Shown here piece by piece: positions 23,775 through 32,106 of a stretch of DNA of 64,000 nucleotides. The stretch lies in contig CAOLHI010002132.1 of NCBI GenBank assembly GCA_948474755.1, forward strand, positions 124,001 through 188,000. Direction: 5' to 3'. The DNA is from Ctenosaura bakeri (lineage: Eukaryota; Chordata; Lepidosauria; Squamata; Iguanidae). The notes under the pieces were generated by a model. The model worked only from the letters and a program-made list of their open reading frames with translations. It did no database searches and was not told the origin of the DNA. How positions within the stretch are numbered: position 1 is the first letter of the stretch; every line of letters starts with the position of its first letter. The position numbers and the translations under genes are program-made.

Positions 23775-24787
23775 ACGATCCCGTGCTCGGTACCGTCCTC
23801 GTCGCGGCCAGGAAGGAATCCACCCGTCGCAACTATCAATACAAGTGGCGACGCTTCCTGACCTTCGCTAACGAGAGGAGTGAGCCGGTATCGCCCGCGG
23901 GGCTCTCGACCGTCCTGCACTTCCTCCTGCACCTCCGGCAACAGGGCCTGGCGTTTCCATCCCTGAAGGTGTATCTCTCCGCGATCGTGGCATACCAACC
24001 GCCACGATCTGCTGCCTCGGCCTTCTTCAGGAACGATACCGTTAAGCGGTTCCTGAAAGGACTTCATCATCTCTACCCGCCGGTATCGCCGCCGCTACCG
24101 CCGTGGTCCCTCTCGCTGGTGCTCTCGCAGCTGACGAAGCCGCCCTTCGAGCCAATGGCGACCTCGGATGACAGGCTCCTGACAATGAAAACTGCCTTCC
24201 TGGTAGCGGTGACCTCAGCGAGGCGAGCGGGTGAGATCACAGCTCTTCGTTCCGATGAGCCCTTCACGGTCTTCCACAGGGACAAGGTGGTCCTGAGACC
24301 TGACATCTCGTTCCTGCCAAAGGTGGTGTCCAGTTTCCATCTCAACCAGGACATCATCCTGCCTGCCTTCTTCCCGAACCCGACGACACCGTTGGAGCGG
24401 TCCCTCCACTCCCTGGACGTGCATCGGGCATTGGCTTTCTACAAGGACAGGACTGCTTCCTTCCGACAGACGCCGCATCTCTTTGTTTGCTATGGGCGAC
24501 GTCGGAGGGGCCTAAAAGTGTCCACCCAGCGCTTCTCCAAGTGGGTGGTGAGGACTATTGAACTGGCGTATGAGCTCGCGAGGAAGCCTCCGCCAGTCCT
24601 GCTTCGAGCCCACTCCACCAGAGCGGTGGCTACTTCTGCGGCCCTCCTGCGAGGAGTTGACCTGCATGAACTCTGCCGTGTGGCGACCTGGTCCCAACCA
24701 TCGACCTTCGTGCGCCACTACAGGCTCGACTGCCGGTCACGCAGAGATGCCCGGTTTGGACGTGAGGTGTTGGCTTCCGTGCTGTAG
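23762..24787 (+). CDS. DIRS tyrosine recombinase (integrase)
   Basis: It inserts the circular element intermediate by site-specific strand exchange. The frame overlaps the end of pol in another register. The long open frame upstream of 23762 in this register is a shadow of pol, and no ATG is obvious, so the start given is only where domain-like sequence begins (DDPVLGTVLVAARKESTRRN). The N-terminal SAM-like core-binding part is at about 23800-24080 (TRRNYQYKWRRFLTFAN, FPSLKVYLSAIVAYQ). Catalytic motifs follow: Arg in TSARRAGEI (24224-24226), His and Arg in RAHSTRAVATS (24611-24622), and the nucleophile Tyr in FVRHYRLD (24719-24721). It ends VLASVL and TAG at 24785-24787. No damage is seen, so this copy may encode an active enzyme. 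Confidence 0.92.
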   Translation, partial: DIALDDPVLGTVLVAARKESTRRNYQYKWRRFLTFANERSEPVSPAGLSTVLHFLLHLRQQGLAFPSLKVYLSAIVAYQPPRSAASAFFRNDTVKRFLKGLHHLYPPVSPPLPPWSLSLVLSQLTKPPFEPMATSDDRLLTMKTAFLVAVTSARRAGEITALRSDEPFTVFHRDKVVLRPDISFLPKVVSSFHLNQDIILPAFFPNPTTPLERSLHSLDVHRALAFYKDRTASFRQTPHLFVCYGRRRRGLKVSTQRFSKWVVRTIELAYELARKPPPVLLRAHSTRAVATSAALLRGVDLHELCRVATWSQPSTFVRHYRLDCRSRRDARFGREVLASVL

Positions 24788-24823
24788 GACCTGACCCGCC
24801 GTCCGACCGGTAAGCTACACAGT

Positions 24824-24919
24824 CTCCTAGTGTATGAAGGCACAGAGACCACGAAGAAGAGAACAGGTTGCTTACCTGTAACTGTGGTTCTTTGAGTGGT
24901 CATCTGTGCCATCATACAC
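24824..24919 (+). repeat. DIRS internal complementary region (copy of the circle junction)
   Basis: Bases 24824-24860 are the reverse complement of the left end (19076-19112). They abut 24861-24919, the reverse complement of the right end (25101-25159, one T/C difference). The two blocks meet exactly at AAGAAGA|GAACAGG. This is the arrangement expected if the region templates joining of the two ends during circular DNA synthesis. Confidence 0.92.
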
Positions 24920-24973
24920 ACCCGCCCTTCCTCCCCTCTTTCTCAGGTCCCTGTAGGTTCTACGGCGGACGAC

Positions 24974-25159
24974 AGAACTGAGGAGAGACCGTTGCTCGGC
25001 GGGAGGAGCATGCGCAGTACCGGCGTGGGGGAGGGGTTCCCGCCAAGCGAACAAGCTCTAGAAGTTTCCGAACGCTACCGCGCAGGCGCTAAAGCTCCTA
25101 GTGTATGATGGCACAGATGACCACTCGAAGAACCACAGTTACAGGTAAGCAACCTGTTC
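24974..25159 (-). repeat. DIRS right inverted terminal repeat
   Basis: Its inner 130 bp mirror 19104-19233. The outer part is about 28 bp longer than the left end, ending GTAAGCAACCTGTTC. Just inside it, 24960-24973 diverges from the left repeat. Confidence 0.9.
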
Positions 25160-26684
25160 ATCACTGGAAAACTAATTTGAGTGTTGGGACCAACCTGGAG
25201 TGAGATACCCTGTGGACAAAAATTCCTATACCACTTGGAGGTGAGGTCAGTCCCCTGCCATTAAGCTGGGAATGATGCCTGTCACTTCTACCACCAAAGT
25301 TTCATAAGGAGTCCACCAACTGGCTAAGCACACAGGCCCTGTCTACCCCAAAATAGATCTGATCCCCATGCAAACTGCCAAATGTTGTGGTGATAGAAAA
25401 CTTATAACTATAAGGTAAAAAGCCAACGTTGAAGGAGGGATTGTGGGAAGAAGCCTGAAGGAAGTCTGAGGCTGGGATGAGCAGGACTGTGAATATATCC
25501 TCAGGCAAACCTAAGTAAAGCCTATAGGTCTGCTTGGGAGACTCCACCCCGGTTATCTGGGCATCCCCTGGCTGATAGGTTTTCCATCTGTTAAAACAAG
25601 CCTGCAAAAACTGCATGGGACCATGTGAAGAAGACACTGATGCAACAAAGATGAAGCCAAGGCTCTGCTTCCCCTGTGGACAGCAAAATGGAGTCTCCAG
25701 TAAGTCTGGGGCCATCTCTCGTTAGCAGAAAGTGTAGGTATACCTTTGAAAAATAAAGAAATGTGGAGTTGATCTTAATAGCCTTTTATGGGAAGGCTCC
25801 CATGCTTTGAAGAAACAATTTCCTATGAGCAATTGCAATCTGGAATGCTGTGGAATAATGAGAAACATTGATTAGCTTGCCTTCCTTTCAGGCACTTGCT
25901 TCCATGCATGTGCCATGGCAAAATGCTTGTATGCATTATAAGTAATTTAGCTGTTTTGAGCACCAAATTGAAGACTAAAGTTGAGCATCAGCATTGTCTG
26001 TTCTAAAATAAGAATATTAAAGGATAAAGTCACACATTGGTTCCAGAAGTCAAAACTGCTAAAACAGCATTTCCTCACAAGAAGCATTATGATGATGATG
26101 ACGACAATGATGATGATGATTATCTTACCTACTTAAAGGATTTCTGCAACACCTCCCAGCCCACAGAATAGAGATAAAAACATTTTAAGACACATGAGAA
26201 TACACTCTAAAAACTCCTAAAAGCATTTTGTGAGCATGATGTTTAAAAAGCTGCAGTGTGCCAATGCATATGGATTCAGCAGAAGCATAGTATATCCAAG
26301 GCAGAAATATGCAAATGCTGTATAGGCCAGTTGAAAAGTAGAACTTCCTTAAATCATTGTTTCCCATAGAATGCCTGTGTGCCAATCAATCAGAGTATGG
26401 TGTGGAAAACAGTGCCTGTTCTACCATCTTCATGTCATCACTCAGTACGAACAAGCTTGGATAGTTTAAGGTAGATTGGTCAGCAGTCTGATTGATCAGA
26501 TTGGTCTGTGTAGCCATTGTTTGGCCCTCCCAATGTTGGACTGTAATTCCAATCATTCTTCAGATTGGTTATGGTGCCTAGAGCTCAATAGGAATTGCAT
26601 CCAAGAACATGTATGTATTCTCCACTCTGGCTATAGCCATGCACAGAGAGGCACACCTCAAAAATTTGTTCCATAGGACAGCAT
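25160..26684. other. No supported gene
   Basis: It holds a 137-codon minus-strand open frame at 25302-25715 that I do not recognise and a short GAT run at 26090-26122. The rest is AT-rich sequence without clear features. Confidence 0.5.
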
Positions 26685-26913
26685 GAGAGCCAGCATAGTG
26701 TAGTGGCTTGAGCATTGGACTGTGACTCTGGAGATCAAGGTTTGAATCCCTGCTCAGCCATGGGAACCCACTGGGTGACTTGGGACAAGTCACACTGTCT
26801 CAGCTCCATAAGGAGAATAGGGGTTTCTTGACAAATCTAGCCAATAAACCCTCATGATAGATTCATGTTAGGATTAGCATAGGTCAGAAGTAACTTGAAA
26901 GCACAGAACAACT
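26685..26913 (+). repeat. tRNA-derived SINE with Bov-B-like tail (Sauria-SINE-like), full length
   Basis: GAGAGCCAGCATAGTGTAGTG is the tRNA-like head with an A box. The B box is GGTTTGAATCCC at 26739-26750. The body 'gggtgacttgggacaagtcac' and the tail 'aggtcagaagtaacttgaaagcacagaacaac' follow. It is about 10-15% diverged from the consensus I know. Confidence 0.85.
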
Positions 26914-28088
26914 CCAGTGCTCGGTGAATACTGCACCCAAATATTGAAAGGTTAGGTAAGGGATGGGTTCTCTAAATGGTCTTGACAGGACACCCTCTCT
27001 TGCAATCTTTGTAATGTAGCAAGAAAATAATATGTAGTTTTGCTTTTTGTTGCATGGCAATTCATCTGGGAGGGAATCATGCTCATGGTCCACCCAACAG
27101 AAATAAGTGACAGTTGTGCATGAGTTTTTCTGAACATGTGGACAGAACAGCCCTTAGCCAGAGCATAAGAATGACATCACAACTGCCTGTGTTATATTTA
27201 CTCTTAGGTTTCATTCCCAAGATTGACAGGAAATATTACATAACAAATTATTGGCAAGTTCATAGCCTTTCAGTTTGATGTTTTTATGCTCAGCTGGATA
27301 TGTGGACTGCCTCCCTTGAGGAAAGGCAAGTCATTCTGCCAGTGGTTCTGTGGATCAACACTGCACACTCATTTGAACAGACTGCATGGTCAGTGCTAAC
27401 TGGATGAGTCCATTCAATATGCTTTGATAAGAAATTACAGAAGCTTGAAAATTGTTTATATTCAGTGTGGAAAGAATTTGAGAGCTTTAAAAAAAGTCAG
27501 AATGTGAAAGAAGCCAAAACTCACAAAAGCATTCCAGACCCAGGGCTTCAAAGTTCTTAAGAGTATTGAAGTTCAGTGGGACTTGTTCCCAAGTAACCCA
27601 GTATGAGATGTCAACCTGACTCTTAAGTCTGAGTGTGACTCCTTCAATATGCAGCTAAATTTATGGTGCCGAATTAAGATTGCAGCTTTTTAATTCCATC
27701 ACTCTCCTAAACTTTTAACAGCTGTGTGGCAGACAGGTAAACACAACCTTCTCTTTGCTTGGGACAGTTGTATATATTGAATTTGGGCAGAGCAGATAGG
27801 TGCAAATTATGTTTCATTTCGATTCCAATAAGACTTCTGGGGGCAGCAGTATTAAACATTTTCCCTGCAGCCATCCCACTAGGTAAGGATGTGTGAGCAC
27901 GTGTAGATCACCTATTATCCGGTGTCTTCGCTCCTGTTGTGTTGGTATAAGAAAAAATCTGCTTAGCTTAGCTTGCAGAGGGAAACAATAGAACACATTA
28001 CTGCAACAAGGTAACCATTGTTAACTGTGACTTGGAAAAATGTATTGAATATCAGTATATATCTGAGCATAAGTTCCAAGGCTTCCAG
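26914..28088. other. No supported gene
   Basis: Unique-looking AT-rich sequence. No coherent reading frame or repeat was recognised. Confidence 0.5.
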
Positions 28089-28448
28089 GTGTCGGGAGAA
28101 ATGCCTGAGCGGAGATCAGTGGATGAAATGTGAAATTCCAGGAAGACAGTTTGAGAACAGTCAGAAGGGTAAGAGATAAGAACACGGGAAGAGTTTAGGT
28201 TGTATGTAAACAACCAAAGAGGCTGGGAACTTTTGGGGTGGGGTGGGGTGATGTACATTTATGACTCTCACCCGTCAATGCCCTTTACACCTAAATTTGT
28301 ATGTTCTAGTATAAAAACTTGCTACTAACCTATATACCTCAGCCTTAGCACCTTTTATCAAGCAGCTATGTTGTTTGCTTTACCTCTATAAAATGCTGCT
28401 GCTGCATTCTAAGTGTTTTCTTGGAAAGCTAATTAACTAGCACATGAC
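28089..28448 (+). mobile_element. Possible solo LTR
   Basis: It starts TGTCGGGAGAAATG, has a TATA-like GTATAAAAAC at about 28310 and ends ...CACATGACA. No flanking duplication is visible and no polymerase sequence follows, so it is weakly supported. Confidence 0.28.
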
Positions 28449-29364
28449 ACCTACTATCAATCCTGGCCACCTCTGTGGGCTACAAAGTGCCAACAGTGAG
28501 ACCCAGCTGATAAAAAGGTTGCCTGCCACACTTCACATTTGGCCTTAATATACATGGGCTTCAGAGACAGGAATTATTCAGAACTTTTAAGTAAATCAAT
28601 GCTATTGAAGCTTAACAACTTCCAGAATTAGAAGGATTTAGGGCTTACTATTCCAGTCTCACATTACCTTCTCTAGATTCATTACCCGTGTGTAAACCAC
28701 ATGAAATCACAAATATTCTGTCTTATATCCAGCTAGCTAGCTAGGAGGTACAATAGTTAAATTATATTCTGCATGGTTCAGGTGCTTCTCTATTGACATA
28801 ATTGCCACTTCTTGCTCTTCCCCAGGAAACCATCTGATTCCAAACAAAGCTGTGATATTTTGAACAGCCCAGAGCTGTTTACAAAGCACAGTAAGGGAGA
28901 AATCATATGAAAGTCCTTAAAACTGCAATATGCAGACCTTTTTATTCGCCTCATATAGACCTACATTATTTATTACAATGGGTAAAACAGATGCATACTG
29001 TTTAAAAAATTAAAAAGTAATGCTGCTAAGTGTTATGAGAGACTATAATTTTAGGAATGAAAACTGAAAAAAAGCGATTGTACATCTGCCCAGTAATTGC
29101 CAAGAAAGAAAGAAAGATAATATAACAATTTGGAAATGGCATAGAGTCTGAATGGTGGAAGATCGTTGACTGCAGTTTTCAAATTCAAAAGGATTTCATT
29201 CTGCTAATGGAACTGAAAGCTTTTTATTCACACATATACGATGATCATTGGGTTATTTTAAGTAATATTAGTTAAGCATGGTGACCATTGTTTCCCTCTG
29301 TTCCAAGCAAGACTATATGAGAGGTTCTTTGGAGGCAAAACAGATAATTCAAAACTTCAGCATT

Positions 29365-29365
<1 letters not shown>
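28449..29365. other. No supported gene
   Basis: AT-rich sequence without recognisable features. A small AGCTAGCTAGCTAGG run lies near 28731. Confidence 0.5.
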
Positions 29366-29426
<61 letters not shown>

Positions 29427-29494
29427 CATCTATCTATCTATCCATCCATATCTATCCATCCATCCATCCATCCATCCATCCATCCATCCATCCA
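29366..29494. repeat. Compound (CTAT)n-(CATC)n microsatellite
   Basis: About 20 tetranucleotide TATC/CTAT units are followed by CATC units, together about 130 bp. The reading frame across it (YLSIYLSI...) is an artefact. Confidence 0.95.
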
Positions 29495-29697
29495 AGTGTG
29501 AATATTTTTGGTGAAGGGAGTGCATTGATTCTTTTCCAATGACTTATTCTTTTCCAATAACTTATTTATACGTTATGTAAACCTTTTATTCCACATTTCA
29601 CTAGCCACTGCAAAATCTCAATGATTCAGGGAAAGGAATATTGGAGGAAGCCAGGTATGAGGGTCAAGAAGAATGACAACCAAGGAAAAATTCTGTA

Positions 29698-30243
29698 ACG
29701 TTTGGCCCTCCACACGTTTTAGGCCCTTCCCAGATGTGGGGGGGGAACACCCGAACACGCTACTCACCAGATTTTTCCTGCGTCCGGGCAAGTCCGTCGC
29801 AACCAGGAGCAGTGCGAGTTCGCCGCTCCACAGTTCTTTGGCATCCTAAATGGTGGCTTCTGGTTGGTGGAGGCTCTCCACCAACCGGAGAAGCTTGCCA
29901 GCTGAAAGCCCGCCCCTGGAAGATCTGCAGGCACGCACTTGCACGCGCCTGCAAATCTGCTCCGGAGCCAGGCGACGGAGCGGCATGGGGTTGTGCACTT
30001 CATGCTTTTAAAAAACTTCTGAAAAGTCCTCCTGCATGGACTGAGGTATGGAGCTACAAAAAGTAGACCGACCCAGTCCACTCCACGGTGCAGAAGACCT
30101 CCATCGGAGGTCGCTCTGCACTGTTTTAATAGCCCAGTGCGGAAAAGGCCTTAGACTCCAATGCCCATAAGCCACAACTAGTATAGCCAACAATATGGCA
30201 TTCTGGGAATCAAGTTCAAAAACATATGGACAGCCAAAGTCAG
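29698..30243. repeat. Older short DNA-transposon copy split by element A
   Basis: Joining 29698-29721 to 30154-30243 gives one continuous repeat. Its first part is 'ggccctccacacgtttta'; the second is 'gactccaatgcccataagccacaa', followed by 'ggcattctgggaatcaagtt'. The family is the same as at 309, 46640 and 48440. It documents the insertion order directly. Confidence 0.65.
29722..30150. mobile_element. GC-rich non-autonomous DNA transposon, element A (429 bp)
   Basis: The ends GGCCCTTCCC and GCGGAAAAGGCC are inverted repeats flanked by TTA on both sides (29719-29721 and 30151-30153). The core GGAGGCTCTCCACCAAC then GGAGAAGCTTGCCAGC is shared with elements B and C. A hairpin around GACCTCCATCGGAGGTC lies near the right end (30091-30120). 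It has no transposase. The 3-bp duplication fits PIF/Harbinger, but the class is inference. Confidence 0.75.
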
Positions 30244-30851
30244 AGAACCAAAGCTTTAGGTGAGAGAAGATGACAACATCATCTATATTGCCTGTTTCTC
30301 TCCTTCAACGAAGCATTGAAAGACATTTTCCATTCCACTTATCACTGATCAACACAGACCTATAATATGTGTCTATTGACTGCATGTATCAACACTAGGA
30401 ACCAAAAAGAAGCTGAGTAAAGCCCAAGAACTGTTCTACATATTTCTTCTACCTCCAACAGTTGCTCTGAGGTTTTGAGTGATCTTGTTGTGGGGAAGTT
30501 ATCAAAGACTACAGTGGGTACATAATATAACCTATAGACACTTATGTGATGTGAATGTCCCTTTAGGAACATCTTCAAAATAAGTTTTAGTGCAAATACC
30601 CCCACCTCAGGATGAAAACTCCCAGGGAGTGGCCCTTCCAGAAATCTGGTGCCTATTTTTCATGTGCTCATTGTTACTTTGTGTTTTATATTGTAGCTTT
30701 GTGCTCATAAGGACTACTTATTACTCCCCTTACCCAAACATATTTTCCCTGTCTCTCTGAATATTGGTGATTTATCTAAAGGCAAATCTAGTCTGTTTAG
30801 ATTACTTCAATCTTCACACATGAATGTTTCAGTACAAAGTAAGGATTCCAA

Positions 30852-31030
30852 GGCCATTTCTGCACTTCACTCTTATAGCACAATTATTCCACTATCAACA
30901 TCCTGTGGAATCCTGGGGTTTGCAGTTTAGGGAGGGGTCGACTGGCCCCACCCTAAACTGCAAACCCCAGGATTCCACAGGATGTTGACCGTGGAATAAT
31001 CGCGCTATCAGAGTGTAGTGCAGAAATGGC
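30852..31030. mobile_element. Foldback MITE (179 bp)
   Basis: Nearly its whole length is an inverted repeat. GGCCATTTCTGCAC at the left is mirrored by GTGCAGAAATGGC at the right. Inside, CAACATCCTGTGGAATCCTG is mirrored by CAGGATTCCACAGGATGTTG. The arms are about 80 bp with few mismatches. The centre is GTCGAC. No clean flanking duplication was found. Confidence 0.75.
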
Positions 31031-31193
31031 AGAAATGTGGAAGAATTAGGCATTTCATTTATTTTACATCAGGATTCCAGTTGTTATAACATGCTGTCCT
31101 ATTACATACATACATATATATATCATTGAATATATTGTAATTATGTACAATATTGTTTGTGTGCATTACATATTAATCTGCTTTTCAGTCCAA

Positions 31194-31585
31194 GGCCCTT
31201 TCCGCACCTTACCTTTTCTCAGAGGTGGGGGGTGGCGGTCGCACAAGCAGCCTCTTGCGTGAGGTGCTCACTTTGCTTCTGCTTCCTCACCGCAGCTGGC
31301 TTGCCAGTTGCGCGAATGCCCCACCCCTTCCTACCACAGTGCAACCTGGGAATTGCAGGCTAGTGCTGAGGCAGGAAGCGCAACCCGCCCAGCTCCCGGT
31401 GCACCGCACACCAGGTAAGTGTGTGCTGGCCCCGGGAGCATTGTGCGACAGCACACCATTTTCGGCTTTAAGCTGAAAATGAAAAGGTGCGTGCGCGGTC
31501 TGCTTTAGGCTCTTGAGCGTCGCGTAAATGGGAGTGCATCGTATGGACCGCTCTTCCCATTTACGCGACGCTCAAGGGGCCCTTT
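31194..31585. repeat. GC-rich MITE-like sequence, right end uncertain
   Basis: It opens with GGCCCTTTCCGCACC, matching the ends of elements A-C. It is much more GC-rich than its flanks. A second such start (GGGCCCTTTCAC) occurs at 31578, so the right end may be lost or rearranged. Confidence 0.45.
31512..31576. repeat. Perfect 22-bp inverted repeat with 21-bp loop
   Basis: CTTGAGCGTCGCGTAAATGG at 31512 is repeated in reverse complement ending at 31576. All 22 bp of each arm match, with several CpGs conserved. It lies inside the GC-rich MITE-like stretch. Confidence 0.85.
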
Positions 31586-31907
31586 CACTTTAGAAATGGT
31601 GTGCAAAAAGGGCCCAAGAGAGCTCCTATTTTGTGCCTTTTTGTAGATGCTGAGATGGACACCGTGCTCTGTTTCCTTAGAACACAAAGTCTTTTCAGCT
31701 GAGTGCATAAAATGCATAACTGCTCCAATTATATGTCTAAACATTATTTATTATTACTGAAAGCAATTTATGTCCCTATCTGTAAAACTCTTTTTTCCAG
31801 AGTAATAATTTGATTCAAATTATGCACAAATATATTTTGAAAAACTGAAGGCAAGACTGAGAGCATGGGGGATGTTTTGGAATTAGATATATACAGAGAG
31901 AGACAGA

Positions 31908-32106
31908 GGCCATTTCCGCAGTATGCTGTTATAGTGCTATGATTCCACTTCCAACATCCTGTGGCATTCTGGGGTTTGTAGTTGTAGGCCAAAGAGCTCT
32001 CTGGCTGAGAATTCTAAAGGCCCCTCCCTAAAGTGCAAGCCCCAAGATATCATAGGATGTTGAAAGAGGAACAATAGCACTATAACAGTGTAGAGTAGAA
32101 ATGGCC
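31908..32106. mobile_element. MITE with 3-bp flanking duplication (199 bp)
   Basis: GGCCATTTCCGCA at the left and GTAGAAATGGCC at the right, each followed inward by the subterminal TGTTATAGTGCTAT and ATAGCACTATAACA. AGA flanks both sides (31905-31907 and 32107-32109). The interior carries GAGCTCTCTGGCTGAGAATTC. Confidence 0.75.

Larger units (their letters stand above)
19076..25159 (+). mobile_element. DIRS-type tyrosine-recombinase retrotransposon, nearly intact (6.08 kb)
   Basis: DIRS elements integrate by a tyrosine recombinase, not a DDE integrase. They replicate through a circle and leave no target duplication. This copy has, in order: left inverted repeat, gag, RT/RNase H/methyltransferase-like ORF, overlapping recombinase ORF, internal complementary region (ICR) and right inverted repeat. 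The limits come from comparing the ICR with both ends: its first 37 bp are the reverse complement of 19076-19112 and its next 59 bp that of 25101-25159. The word GTTC lies at both borders (19074-19077 and 25156-25159). The element is visibly GC-rich in an AT-rich host, lies in the NBAS sense direction and looks young: the 130-bp inverted repeat cores are identical by eye. Confidence 0.93.

Noticed and set aside
19074..25163. Target-site duplication around the DIRS element
   Set aside because: Apart from GTTC, which belongs to the element junction, the flanks do not match. None is expected for tyrosine-recombinase insertion.
26685..26760. tRNA gene
   Set aside because: A and B boxes exist, but the sequence cannot fold as a cloverleaf and is the head of a SINE.
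29366..29494. CRISPR-like or protein-coding repeat
   Set aside because: A plain tetranucleotide microsatellite; the regular YLSI/HPSI peptide is an artefact.
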